Below are positions 50,201-56,821 of a stretch of 59,727 nucleotides of DNA, piece by piece; position 1 is the stretch's first letter, and each line of letters starts with the position of its first letter. This DNA comes from Candidatus Poribacteria bacterium (GTDB taxonomy: Bacteria > Poribacteria > WGA-4E > UBA9662): the NCBI GenBank assembly GCA_002709695.1, contig PAQF01000013.1, positions 42,504 through 102,230 on the forward strand, read 5' to 3'. The notes below the pieces were generated by a model. That model was not told where the DNA came from and searched no databases. It saw only the letters and a program-made list of their open reading frames with translations. Both the position numbers and the translations under genes were made by a program.

Positions 50201-50645
50201 TTGTACCTATGGTAAACTTGGCAACACCATGGAATCCAGTGACCTTAAGTGAATTGCCGACGTAGCCTGTGTTTCTATTTAGGACTGGTTGGGTTAGATT
50301 GAAAGTGAATGTGCCAAGGTTGCCAATCTGTACTGGATAGCTAGTAGCTGGTAGATCGGGAACGGAGAAGGTAATCTTATAGTCACCATTAAGGTCTGTA
50401 ACAACTTGATCAGAATTAATTTGCCCTTTTATTGCTGTTAGATTATGTGTGGCCTTCGTAATTTGAGTGGTGCCAAACATGATTGTCCCAACGGTTTTTA
50501 CGCCAGCTCCATGGTTATTAGACATGGTGATGGTAATACCAGGATGCCCCTCAGTTTGGTCTACGACCAAAACTGCGACAGAATTCCAACTGCAGAAAAA
50601 ATAAAATAGAAAAACTAATGATGAGATTAGGGCTGTTCTTCTCAC
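38220..50645 (-). CDS. giant secreted IPT/TIG-like repeat protein with C-terminal sorting tail
   Basis: A 4141-residue exported protein. The signal peptide (ALISSLVFLFYFFCSW) is followed by about 34 tandem modules of 85-110 residues to roughly residue 3370. Each has a short P-x-x-G turn, then 'G..V.V.G.GF...E.V.V.FG' and 'G.F...F.VP....G...I...G', the IPT/TIG immunoglobulin-like pattern. An Asn/Asp-rich calcium-loop-like stretch (about 505-530) and three modules introduced by ITDNSDGN-type Asp loops (about 2585-2800) suggest calcium binding. A Pro-Thr-Gln linker lies near 2570. Other beta domains follow, and the end is the PNPFNPETWIPYQL tail shared with the peptidase at 10700. AAGGAG stands 5 bases before the GTG start. 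Likely a surface filament or adhesin; ligand unknown. Confidence 0.9.
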   Translation of the reverse strand: MRRTALISSLVFLFYFFCSWNSVAVLVVDQTEGHPGITITMSNNHGAGVKTVGTIMFGTTQITKATHNLTAIKGQINSDQVVTDLNGDYKITFSVPDLPATSYPVQIGNLGTFTFNLTQPVLNRNTGYVGNSLKVTGFHGVAKFTIGTIQLDNGSRTITKTDNALKAIVGSISNDNKVVTDASGNYEVIFEIPTHVGGPIVFTLGGTKMPFTLLASITSIHPKEVKYGDTITITGQGFSQLDTLTVNIGDLTYKFPASDNPVNANGYFSVSAQIGDVRWQPTHDVTIAGNVSGNKVVEIDEVIINPSITFHDPQGDLGANSGTANAVVYVTGRNFAGSGRDDDEKVSIKFDRNEVIKVGKLDFSLQPPGKFAISFVTAKLNNGGNLEIQAQGTISSPYPVMNFLYSLPDSRPKLEISKNIGHPGLQIDVTGTGYLGGADIGVPVLKLKAANTYSALSIDAYVVGSDPGSSSTNIKTDTDGKFHIRVTIPKKSTNLYQIWINKEDVNNNSQLNDGEDTNNNNQLDYFNNNNDVTKEFRIIPKLTVVAGQSKRVGQSFSVSGAGFGASESVDIKLTTDDVSPVPLTQIQADTDGNISSTDLKINPQTYGNKKIIASGITSQLTAVATETVQILNQITSANPNLGTNISVGQSITLAGNGWGTNEELIVKVHEFDGSSVSVDLSHLTTDANGVFSHSFAMLSLGGTGVFKLTVTGTAITSSEPQTTLNRGASMLSWNLQGSTDYPIILIQKNSGQVGDTITAKATTNPGVGDVSFGNTTMTIDSSTPDGNGNFDIAFKVPEKPTGTHIIKYNKSEVQYTVGSKITNILPNSDVTVGQIVTAEGKGYPANSRIEVKFDSTVVATVISNSSGSFSSGFPLPVVAGSTSHQITAVATISGETATAVTFPTAGNKVTGKVTSIQPVIGTTKTPVALSGNGFKSYQTVTIQFDGTDVLDSKGATSATFLTSEIGTLTATFYLPEKPSGTKQITVNGQASVGFTIHSSVSLDSKSAQVGGNITVNGNGFAASENLTFKVEDKTVDTTSAGADGKFSKAITIPRLGGGSRKLEVIGNNSSYATASFSVLGKITSIEPNGGTVQCGDEAIVTGEGFMPNEDIYIDFGTTQAIDISSGDTAARDDGTFTTKFRISTQPTGVKDLTVRQASGSSDSRKNAVQIVGQLTRLLINGKPRSESNKTIECSAELTLAGRGFTAGSDLAVVLKATSDIDVTYKTHGLLNPVVRSDGTFVIVFNTKNLGADKGIDIQVKDIDKDITVSTRTKTDTDEEPDVFGGIDVVGRILTFTPLTGTADTEIEITGCGYHAGATVEVKTPSITPLLGSTTVESVSAPATEETATTGTEDEVSGAGTYKVTFKFGDLGETVDLPLGPVTFTVSSTGGGFTITDTTAPFILSEVDSKRVDVTPLFGSSEDKVTIIGTGFPPKKEVGHITFDGQRISVTATGVGLINPISSKITTDISGVFQVLATVPAVTRGVKLVNTTDIPATTRGSFEVRKKLSITTPETASGYIGTEITVKGTGFNAAEIRALRFNGVHVTPTNYSLKIEGIGSFTSNDRIQTDSLGRFKVKFVVPPIASDRLIMVTTDDGGIANFEALPRISLVSPAKLKNGTAIRVVGDGFRSNESIVVDFGEPTQRSQFNANFLGQFDYYTQPVQLQTSGVKSLTIKGLDSSVEVNSYFYVEPSLDVEGVIAQNGTFVLGISSGKVGTFMRLRGKGFAKNDLVTLTIDNVLINIDQNIISNKDGEFTADIKIPRIVGGTKKITATGTDGDIASTTFTITAQLLSINGVAITPVGFTPIDVKVGDDLSIVGDGFLNTQAISFEVGVSGQGSLINMGMQSAGTDGLLERTFTVPIMSYGPKVVRLTTSAPTSQINIVGIRVVGRIKPGGISNRRSGFPEPVGSDNSSIYLWGDGFEENKPLTVTLTPQSGGNSVLITNENLLDRYGNPKPKTNSSGRFDEVEFKIPAPSGFTSGLVTVTVATTNTSTNAELIFSQVNSGGQLQISGSKRVTPDQRVRIRGFGYDNGTDNSGVVVGQLELQTTTSSHTRVVAGLQDEGAGSYNTDGIKTNKNGVFEMSFTIPQDTVFTTAGRKLVTTNVINPTQALEFEIIPKLTAIKLSATKLQVKGIGFAPGQPNQKIQVGTTNTGENITANVYGSFLVETTFPDIPAGDYQVSIDDGFGESVRAESLISVTGTANITNVQPKSGPVGTLVTVDASGFAPEEKINSTFGSMQLPIVQANQQGQVSFSFAVDQQMGGNTEIRLTAEQTSLRTTTANFKITGQLTLVSKISGPKGTPSTIKGNGYNQKEKVQVFFGNFNLTSNVSINRDGSISFDFLVPNHPRGAAVISVNTIDSSTQTTSTQTAIFSVESSISLSSKSAPVGATLGIIGSGFKPDEEVRIFVRTDEVKANADSGGSFRVNYEVPELPNGKVSVIASSIGIAETANEFIVIPRINFNKNTGQAGEIININGTGFNPRKNIKIQIGQQSPAGLSNIDISEFGSFGSSGSNLYNFSVPAVAQNAITIRADNVDGTSFLGDDLAGGGLERLFYIAAGIAAQPSTPTTGPAQPTQPTQPTPDAVTLNITDNSDGNNDPTDAGSTDLKARAGDALIVAGAGFGANESVTLVLGSQSSTTPTTGAGSFVSVFVVSPQNEGLKTLTATGNTSGKNKSTAFTILPDLGEPSFTITDNSDRNGDNTDTESIDKTASIGDTITISGSGYGVNEQLRIEFGEQVITAKTSSDATFETTFIAADQADGSIVVKVIGQISTKTVSDAFTLAPLVGQPSLVITDNSDGNDDATDLGSSDKEAKIGDIVTLRGTNFGPNEEIGVDFGNQSIFANASGEGEFVATFVILKQIGGTKLILVKGKTSQKSKTDRFTIRPQITAFSPTIGDIGQKVTLQGDGYSANSQLTVRFGDSETSLMTLRNLSVQSTSDGSFSFEFSIPIGPYIVTPDADKRINSFIRINDATNLTTGTVQFVKINMQTASLEMQPAQANNGERATITGLAVTDNGAPLANTNLGFLLIQLPNGTENTVTAQDYQLKIETDENNVPVGRVETNNSIKTDAIGRIKASFLIPTIAGGQAKLRFTSVENLQAELDIVPKVVTPVTGVKPGDAVSIIGLGYKANDIISARIAGGAILRTTPMTIKTDASGTFNAAFVVPENLPGGAFKIIVTDSTNSDPNTIPTIQSELTILGSIDQPTANSQFKPGEPITLIGKGLGANETLSVTIGGISISFEDEVKSTTTGNFELTITTPPLAQGKQIIRVDGQKNAAETEIAVVSGDLTITPSEGSVGTAILVTGAGYPAYASVQVDLGFSEDITYSNADANGNINAKYLIKKPLLPGDKTLSIQVGGKTYFRPFAYVLDNVGPAILSASHDGGSSVITGTSIGKFVTIKVIQRDNFDIAARGTYRIGGDTITPPLAEGELYNNGLQNDEQANDTTWGFKYQITSDQITKAEALATAVPITVTLFDSNGNKTETTTSTPIQIDTEAEILSVTASVLQASDGKTKIIRENRALNIGDTFKILVVSEANAIGTFQIKGITEPLPLSRGNFETQYVGEYMIRGGDRGINAEIKIEMTDENGNVTSRAAKATITIETSFFSAFRISPLELQSGDRFTVEYTTNIQSKPMLFISDSVQNTPSYEPKWSELSLMNISEIEPARDEIELFGSHQIGSTVRRYLAYARIPTEIKLSGTQHLIRIEVTDTYGKKTVKDLPVEFQRPPEFSLEIPEGVGMIHIPLSVELVNEKEVQVETVGDVYDILGGKNNVNLLITFDTEKRTWRSYLGNQSRNTSADKPITDDTGIITVMKRRTTLSISGSALGNQGQSQIQLRRGLNLIGVPLQTSQVSVVSDLLKLPGMRNNATSIIVVTNGEFKVVTQPGDDGDVQVTGGKSFIVAARTEGQAEIIGSPWQMGPMELETIRSVATSPSIQITDKTPIFSVNGQITERNNTISTKNLVITIHNRTTNAILTSESRNYQVTFVDMLHQQAAKVGDYLEVSATIKDNHFRINPIEYQITAEDIACSSVQLPNLIVYEVPRHTKLFANYPNPFNPETWIPYQLSSDGDISIQIHNVDGQLVRSVELGYRSPGTYTQQSKAAYWDGRNNNGETVAGGIYFYTLKIDNSYVLTRKMIIVK
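42907..42933. repeat. three tandem 9-bp units inside the giant gene
   Basis: Units GGTTGTGTT, GGTTGTGTT, GGTTGTGCT; on the coding strand they encode the Pro-Thr-Gln linker. The 9-bp length keeps the frame if units are gained or lost. Confidence 0.75.
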
Positions 50646-51009
50646 AAATTCTCCTTAAAAGCCTGAATAGCAGATTATTTAGTAGGCTGCTTGGCCTAAA
50701 AAAAATACATTCCCAAAGTGTTTATTAGGGTAAATCATACATAGATGATACAATCATCGAAATTGGGGTCTTGTATATAAATGTCGAAAAAACATGGTAA
50801 AAATTAAGAAAAATCGTCAATCAATATTATAACACAATGAAAGTTTTTACTCAATTACCAAATACCAGCATATAATAATTGTTTTGGGTTCTGAGTTTGC
50901 ACATTGACACATGGTTGCTGTTGTGAAATAAAATGTCCTGATCAGATCCTTAAAAATTTGTATGATAAGATTAGTCTGAATTCAAATATGAAATTTGATA
51001 GGTAATAAA
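50646..51009. other. divergent intergenic region, AT-rich
   Basis: 364 bp between the giant gene and the SMP-30-like gene, very AT-rich with several A and T runs. A weak promoter-like pair, TTGACA (50904-50909) and TAAAAT (50929-50934), has a long 19-base spacer and points to the SMP-30-like gene. I found no convincing promoter for the giant gene. Confidence 0.4.
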
Positions 51010-51861
51010 ATGGTCGATGAATATTTTGTGGCGCGTCAATTTACTGAAAAAGGTGGTTTTACATCTGGTATTGAAGGTCCTGCGTGTGACCAGTATGGCA
51101 ATCTGTATGCGGTCAATTTTATGCGACAGCATACAATAGGGAAAGTTACTCCAGACGGCGAAGCCAGTGTGTTCATTGAATTACCGAACGGCAGTATTGG
51201 AAACGGGATACGCTTTAATGACGAAGGTTATATGTTTATTGCTGATTACACAAATCATAATGTTCTCAAGGTTGATATGGTTACTAGGGGGATTTCCGTT
51301 CATGGTCATGCCTCCCAAATGAATCAACCAAATGATATTGCTATTGGTAAAAATGGGGTAATTTATGCTAGCGATCCTAATTGGGGTGAATCAACTGGGC
51401 AAATCTGGCGTGTTGATACTGATGGGGTAGTTACTTTGCTTGAGACTGATATGGGTACAACCAATGGAATTGAGGTCAGTCCAGATGGTAAAAGACTTTA
51501 TGTTAACGAAAGTGTTCAACGTAACATATGGGTCTATGATTTAGCTGGTGACGGCAATATACATAATAAAAGGCTTTTAATTCAATTTTCTGATTTTGGT
51601 ATGGATGGTATGCGTTGTGATATCGAAGGCAACATACTTGTCACACGTCATGGGAAGGGAACTGTTGCTAAGGTTTCACCGGCAGGTAATGTAGTACTGG
51701 AAGTTAAGTTAGAGGGCGTGCATTGTACAAATATTGCATTTGGCGGATCTGATGGTCAAACTTGTTATGTAACTATGGCAGATCTTGGGAATGTACAGGT
51801 ATTTAGGTCAGATGTGCCTGGTAGGAGCTGGCAACTTTTCAAGGATTGGGGACTTTTGTAA
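51010..51861 (+). CDS. SMP-30/gluconolactonase-like beta-propeller protein
   Basis: A 283-residue six-bladed beta-propeller of the SMP-30/gluconolactonase/LRE type. Repeated blade motifs are visible: GPACDQYGNLYAVNF, GIRFNDEGYMFIADY, DIAIGKNGVIYASDPN, GIEVSPDGKRLYVNES and MRCDIEGNILVTRHG. The Glu in IEGPACD, Asn in QPNDIAI and Asp/Asn in TNGIEVSPDG match the metal-binding positions of the family, so hydrolysis of a sugar lactone is plausible but unproven. ATG 51010 is preferred over TTG 50995 because a weak AGGT lies 8 bases upstream. No signal peptide is seen. The next gene begins 2 bases after the stop. Confidence 0.85.
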   Translation: MVDEYFVARQFTEKGGFTSGIEGPACDQYGNLYAVNFMRQHTIGKVTPDGEASVFIELPNGSIGNGIRFNDEGYMFIADYTNHNVLKVDMVTRGISVHGHASQMNQPNDIAIGKNGVIYASDPNWGESTGQIWRVDTDGVVTLLETDMGTTNGIEVSPDGKRLYVNESVQRNIWVYDLAGDGNIHNKRLLIQFSDFGMDGMRCDIEGNILVTRHGKGTVAKVSPAGNVVLEVKLEGVHCTNIAFGGSDGQTCYVTMADLGNVQVFRSDVPGRSWQLFKDWGLL

Positions 51862-51863
51862 GA

Positions 51864-53009
51864 ATGTTGCCATTTTATGAAGTAGGAGGGATTGGCCGAG
51901 TTTTTGTGCCTTCGCAGTTTCGTGATGTTGCGATGGATGATGTTAAAATAAAATTTTTTGACGATCGTGATCTTGAACGGCCGAATCGGATTTTTAAGTA
52001 TATAAAACGAGGTGGAATTGCTGCTTTATCTGGAAATTCAGACCTTATTTCAAACACCGTAGAATTTATCGATAGAAAGAAGGCAGAGTTGGTAAAATCC
52101 TCCTTCAATCAAGAGAAGAAGGGGCGGAAGCGTGACTTTAAATCGTCGGACAGGTTGCGTGCCCAGAAAAAGCAATCTTCCCCATTGCTGAAATTGATGG
52201 TTTTAGCTGATGCCTCTGGGCTACTGCAAGTTGAACCAGCCTTTGATCTTCCATATTTGCTTGAATTGGTTGGTGAGAACCCGGGAGCAAATCAAGATTG
52301 TCCGTTTCTCATCCCTATGCCTACATTGGAGAAAATTCGGAATTCACTTCAGCAAACTTATGAAACTGATGCTCTTGAGACGTCATTGGTTGTTTCCGAA
52401 AATGTTCTTCCTCCACAGTCAAAAGACACTATCCATCTATTTCAACAGGGGTTTTGGTGTGTAAAGGATTCATTGCCCATGAAAGCTTCTGTGTTGGATT
52501 TAGGTTGTGGCTCTGGGATTTTGTCTGTTCTTGCTGCACGTCGATTGGCCAGTTGCAAACCAAGAATACTTGCTTCGGATATTTTGCCGGAAGCGGTTGC
52601 TACAACCAGAATCAATCTTTATCGGTTTAATTTGTATGGTGCTCATGTTGAAGTAACCAAGGCAGGAGATTTGTTTGAACCAATAGGGGATAACAAGTTT
52701 GATTTGATTGTTTTTAATGCTCCTTGGGTAGTAGCTAGATGTCGTAGTCGAGCTGAAATAGCAATCCATGATGAAAATCAGGGTACTGTGAGGCGCTTTC
52801 TTGCTCAAACGCAAGATCATTTAACTAGTGGTGGCCAGGTTCTGTTTGGGTATGCTGATCATTCTGGGCAAAAGATGGTTGACAATCTAGAGGCTATGTT
52901 TGAGGCACATGGATTGTTAATACAAGACGTATTTCGAAAACGTGTGCCTACGCATCGGTCCAAGAAGAAATGGGAAAATATTACAGTTTACAGGTTGTAT
53001 GGAAGTTAG
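51864..53009 (+). CDS. class I SAM-dependent methyltransferase with extra N-terminal region
   Basis: A protein of about 381 residues. The C-terminal half (about 205-381) is a Rossmann methyltransferase: motif I VLDLGCGSGILSVLAARRL, motif II acidic residue in ILASDILPEAV, and motif IV IVFNAPW. The last resembles the NPPY of PrmC/HemK-type N-methyltransferases but with NAPW. The first ~200 residues are basic and of no family I recognise (FKSSDRLRAQKKQSS, then LLKLMVLADASGLLQ). The substrate could be a protein glutamine or other amino group, which is inference. ATG 51864 follows the SMP-30 stop by 2 bases, whereas TTG 51846 would overlap it. Confidence 0.75.
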   Translation: MLPFYEVGGIGRVFVPSQFRDVAMDDVKIKFFDDRDLERPNRIFKYIKRGGIAALSGNSDLISNTVEFIDRKKAELVKSSFNQEKKGRKRDFKSSDRLRAQKKQSSPLLKLMVLADASGLLQVEPAFDLPYLLELVGENPGANQDCPFLIPMPTLEKIRNSLQQTYETDALETSLVVSENVLPPQSKDTIHLFQQGFWCVKDSLPMKASVLDLGCGSGILSVLAARRLASCKPRILASDILPEAVATTRINLYRFNLYGAHVEVTKAGDLFEPIGDNKFDLIVFNAPWVVARCRSRAEIAIHDENQGTVRRFLAQTQDHLTSGGQVLFGYADHSGQKMVDNLEAMFEAHGLLIQDVFRKRVPTHRSKKKWENITVYRLYGS

Positions 53010-53084
53010 GGTTTTTGGTTGCGTTTATTCGTTACTCATGCTAAAATCCGAAAACGAGATTGAAATGATTTTGTGGAGAAGATA

Positions 53085-53642
53085 ATGTCAAGTGCACTTA
53101 TTGTTGGCGATGGCCCAGGTGGTTTGAGTGCTGCCTTATATTTGACCAAAAATGATATTGAAACTACCATTTTTGGTCAGGATGAAACCCCTATGCATTA
53201 TGCTATGTTGTACAATTATCTGGGAATTCCCGAAATGACAGGGAGTGATTTTCAAAAAATTGGGCGTCAGCAGGTAACGAGTTTTGGTGCTAATCTAGTT
53301 GAGGCCTCAGTAGATCAGGCTGAAAAAACGGACGATGGGTTTACTGTCACCACCAATAGTGGAGAGACCTACTCCGGAACGTACCTGATTATTGCGACAG
53401 GTTCAAGCCGAGAGCTAGCCGAAAGTTTGGGCTTGAAAAGAGGCGATGATGGTGCTATTGGCGCTACGCGCGAGGCCGAAACAGACGTTGAAAATCTGTT
53501 TGTTGTTGGTCGTACTACTCGTCCTCATCAAGTCCAAGCTATTATTTCAGCTGGAGACGGGGCTTCGGCAGCTTTGCTGATTCTCTCTAAAGAGAAAAAA
53601 GAGGGTAAACGTTTCTGTGATTGGGACGAGGTCGAAAGTTAA
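53085..53642 (+). CDS. single-domain FAD protein related to thioredoxin reductase
   Basis: A 185-residue protein with the ADP-binding loop ALIVGDGPGGLSAALYLTKN, the second FAD motif YLIIATGSS, and the closing motif ENLFVVGRTTRPHQVQAIISAGDGASAAL, all as in thioredoxin reductases. The NADPH domain and its CxxC redox pair, which normally sit between the last two motifs, are missing, and the two halves of the FAD domain join directly. It is therefore probably an electron-transfer or redox-sensing flavoprotein that takes electrons from another source. The frame is clean and GGAG sits 6 bases before ATG 53085, so it looks like an intact gene rather than a deletion. A terminator follows. Confidence 0.82.
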   Translation: MSSALIVGDGPGGLSAALYLTKNDIETTIFGQDETPMHYAMLYNYLGIPEMTGSDFQKIGRQQVTSFGANLVEASVDQAEKTDDGFTVTTNSGETYSGTYLIIATGSSRELAESLGLKRGDDGAIGATREAETDVENLFVVGRTTRPHQVQAIISAGDGASAALLILSKEKKEGKRFCDWDEVES

Positions 53643-53714
53643 AAATCGAAAATAGATCCTCCGAACTACAATTAAGGTTAGCAACCTTATAGACCAAATT
53701 TTAAACTCAACACC

Positions 53715-53760
53715 AAAGCCCAAAGGGAAATCTCGATTTTGCTTCTGGGCTTTTTCTTTT
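53715..53760 (+). terminator. Rho-independent terminator
   Basis: An 8-bp stem AAAGCCCA / TGGGCTTT (53715-53722 with 53746-53753) followed by a T-rich run. A weaker upstream hairpin with a 7-bp stem and 3-base loop lies at 53673-53689. It sits just before the M16 gene's ribosome site, so that gene is either set by read-through or by an unseen promoter. Confidence 0.7.
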
Positions 53761-53771
53761 GAGGTGAATAT

Positions 53772-56771
53772 ATGCGGTACCGAATTTACTATCTTCCCTT
53801 TATTTTTTCATTTTTGGTTGGTTGTTTTGGTTCTCGGCAGTCTACAACGACGTCTACTGTATCAATTGATCAGGTCAAATCGGAAACCCAGTCAAAAAAA
53901 GCAAGCCGCGTATCTGGTTCGGATGTTAGTCTCGGCTATCGACGGATCAATCAGCCTGATCCTTTTGATTTGATGGATGTAGCCATTTTTCAGTTGGACA
54001 ATGGGTTAACCGTTTATCTAACAGAAAATAACGAAGAACCTCGTTTTTATGCTGAGGTTGTGGTTCGTGTTGGATCTAAAAATGATCCAGAAGATGCAAC
54101 TGGCCTAGCGCACTATTTGGAACACCTACTTTTTAAAGGAACACAAGAATTAGGAACGATAAATTACCAAAGAGAAAAACCTCATTTGGATCGGATTACA
54201 CAGCTTTATGAGCAGCATTTTGAGGAGACAAATCCGGAAAAGCGTAAAGAAATCTATGTCCAAATCAACGCAGAATCACAACTGGCCGCTCAATATGCAG
54301 TGCCGAATGAATTAGATAAATTATATCAATCTATGGGAGCGTTTTCTAAAAATGCTGGAACAGGTCAAGAGTTAACGTTTTATCAGGTAAATTTACCTTC
54401 CAGTCGATTGCGGCAGTGGGCCAAAGTCGAGTCACATCGCTTGTTTGATAAGCCTGTTTTCCGATTATTCCATACTGAACTGGAAACCGTCTATGACGAA
54501 AAAAACCTGGATCTTGACGATAAAGATCGGCTAATTCGAGATGCTGTTTATCGACGCGTGTACAAAAAGCATCCTTATGGAAGATCTACCTTAGGGACGA
54601 TTGAACACCTGAAGAAACCTTCATTGGTCAAAATATACGATTTTTTTAATACCTACTATGTACCCAACAATATGGCCATATGTATTTCGGGTGATATCAA
54701 TATTGAAGAAACCATCCAGATTATTACTGAAAATTTCAAAGATTTGAAACCGCAGGTTTTGCCTAACTCCAAACAGTGGGAAGAAAACCCAATTGATGGG
54801 ATCACGCGAGTTACTGTTCAGTACCAAGGAGAGGAATACGTGATGATCGTCTTCAAAACAGCACCACAAAATCATGCTGATGTAGAAGCTCTTATGCTCT
54901 TTGATATGATTTTGGATAATGCTACTGCGGGGTTAATTAATCTCAATTTGAATCAAAAACAGAAAGTACGGAAAGCTGGTTCTCGTCCGATTTTGAACAA
55001 TGACTATGGGACCCAAGAACTATGGGGTATTCCGAAAAAAGACCAATCTTTGGAAGAGGTCGAGCGATTACTTTTAGAGCAGATAAACCTAATAAAAAAA
55101 GGTCAATTTGAAGATTGGATCATTCCTGCGATTGTGACAGACTTCAAAAAGTTCCAGAAGGCAGGTTTGGAAAATAATGAAAGTCGTGTTGGGGCTCTTC
55201 GGAGTTCTTTTATCGCTAACCAAAATTGGGGACATGCTATTCGGTCGATTTCACGAATGGAGAAGTTGACCAAGGAAAACGTGGTTGCTGTAGCTAACAA
55301 GTATTTTGGTGATAACTATGTTGTTGGCTACAGAATTGACGCTCAGCATGAATTACCGCAAGTTGAGAAACCGAAAATTGATCCTATCGAGATGGACCCG
55401 ACTCGCCAGTCAACCTTTGCTGCATCAATAATGGCAATGCCAGTATCAGAAATTGAACCTGTTTTTATCAAATCCGAGCAAGATTACCAGATTACTGACT
55501 ATTATCCAGGGGTTAAACTTTATCATTCCGAAAACCCGGTCAATGACTTGTTCACTCTCACTTTCTCTTTTGAAGTGGGCAGGCTCCACGATCAAAAATT
55601 GGGTGCTGCCGCTCTATTGTTAGATAAGTCTGGGACATCTCAATTCACGTCTGCAGGATTGAAAAAAGAGTGGTACAAACTGGGGGCCGACTTTAATTTT
55701 TCGGTTGGCAGTCAATCAACTTCGTTCACTATCAGAGGGTTGGATGAAAACTTTGGTCAGGCGTTAGTCTTAGCATTGGATCTGGTAAAACATTCACAAG
55801 CCGACTACGCAACTTTAAGTGAGCTGATTCAAATTGTTTTGGCTAACCGAGAAGACGCGAAAAAAAATTATCGTGCTATTGCTCAAGCTATTGCCGAATA
55901 CAATCTTTATGGTGATCAATCATCGATGCTCCAGATGATGTCCAATGAACAAATCACTCAACTCAAAGTTGACGATCTCACTCAGACAGTTGCCAATTTA
56001 TTGACTTATCAGCACACTATTAGTTACGTTGGATCATTATCAGTTGAAGAATTACAAAACCAACTTCGTCAACACCATACACTAGATGGTGAATTGCGAA
56101 GTTCTCCTCCATACGAGTTTTTTGTCCAACGTGAACCTGAGGAAACAGAGATCTATTTCTTTGACAAAGAGATGGCACAAGCCTATGTTCGCTTGGATTT
56201 TGGTGATGAGGTCTATAACGAAGCCAAACGTCCAGTTATCATTCTCTATAATGAGTATTTCGATGGTGGTATGTCAGGGGTGGTATTTCAGGAAATGAGG
56301 GAAGCTCGCGCTCTAGCTTATGCGAGCTATGCTCGTTATGCAGCCGGTAGCCGTATTGGGGAGCAGAACCAGATGTTAGCTATTGTGTTGTGTCAGGCTG
56401 ACAAAACACCAGAAGCGGTAGAAGCATTCATTAGCTTGATTGACAATCTTCCTATTTCAGAAGAACGGTTTGATATTGCTAGGGAGGCTATCATCAACCG
56501 CTATAAGACGTCCAGAATTGGGTTTCGTGAAGTCATTGGTGCTGTGCGTACTTGGGAGTATCAAGGGTTGGAAGTTGACCCGCGAATTAAACGCTATCAA
56601 AAAATCCTGCAATCAGATATTGGTATTTTGCAAGACTTCCATCGATCCAACATTACTAATCGTAAGAAATTAATATCGATTGTGGGATCAAAAAGCAAGA
56701 TTGACATGGAAGCTTTGGCTAAGTATGGTAAGGTTACTGAAGTTTCCTTAGATCAAATCTTCGCTTTTTGA
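53772..56771 (+). CDS. M16 family zinc peptidase lipoprotein
   Basis: A 999-residue protein with a lipoprotein signal (FIFSFLVGCFGS, Cys18), thus membrane-anchored in the envelope. The N-terminal M16 domain has the inverted zinc motif HYLEH (His114, Glu117, His118); the third ligand is probably a Glu in LFHTELETVYDEKN (Glu236 or Glu243), after a helical insert of about 50 residues. M16 inactive-type domains follow, with a second pair from about residue 560 (FSFEVGRLHDQKLGA) ending in an R-Y type region (GFREVIGAVRTWEYQG). This is the two-halves architecture of insulinase/PqqL-type peptidases, active site only in the first half. GAGGTG stands 5 bases before the ATG. Confidence 0.93.
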   Translation: MRYRIYYLPFIFSFLVGCFGSRQSTTTSTVSIDQVKSETQSKKASRVSGSDVSLGYRRINQPDPFDLMDVAIFQLDNGLTVYLTENNEEPRFYAEVVVRVGSKNDPEDATGLAHYLEHLLFKGTQELGTINYQREKPHLDRITQLYEQHFEETNPEKRKEIYVQINAESQLAAQYAVPNELDKLYQSMGAFSKNAGTGQELTFYQVNLPSSRLRQWAKVESHRLFDKPVFRLFHTELETVYDEKNLDLDDKDRLIRDAVYRRVYKKHPYGRSTLGTIEHLKKPSLVKIYDFFNTYYVPNNMAICISGDINIEETIQIITENFKDLKPQVLPNSKQWEENPIDGITRVTVQYQGEEYVMIVFKTAPQNHADVEALMLFDMILDNATAGLINLNLNQKQKVRKAGSRPILNNDYGTQELWGIPKKDQSLEEVERLLLEQINLIKKGQFEDWIIPAIVTDFKKFQKAGLENNESRVGALRSSFIANQNWGHAIRSISRMEKLTKENVVAVANKYFGDNYVVGYRIDAQHELPQVEKPKIDPIEMDPTRQSTFAASIMAMPVSEIEPVFIKSEQDYQITDYYPGVKLYHSENPVNDLFTLTFSFEVGRLHDQKLGAAALLLDKSGTSQFTSAGLKKEWYKLGADFNFSVGSQSTSFTIRGLDENFGQALVLALDLVKHSQADYATLSELIQIVLANREDAKKNYRAIAQAIAEYNLYGDQSSMLQMMSNEQITQLKVDDLTQTVANLLTYQHTISYVGSLSVEELQNQLRQHHTLDGELRSSPPYEFFVQREPEETEIYFFDKEMAQAYVRLDFGDEVYNEAKRPVIILYNEYFDGGMSGVVFQEMREARALAYASYARYAAGSRIGEQNQMLAIVLCQADKTPEAVEAFISLIDNLPISEERFDIAREAIINRYKTSRIGFREVIGAVRTWEYQGLEVDPRIKRYQKILQSDIGILQDFHRSNITNRKKLISIVGSKSKIDMEALAKYGKVTEVSLDQIFAF

Positions 56772-56821
56772 TCCTAATAGTTCCTAAGTTTATTAACTTC
56801 GTGATTCATGTTTCATTATAT

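Noticed and set aside
53673-53689. Short hairpin with 7-bp stem considered as a separate terminator
   Set aside because: Weak stem and no T-run after it; the hairpin at 53715-53760 serves better.
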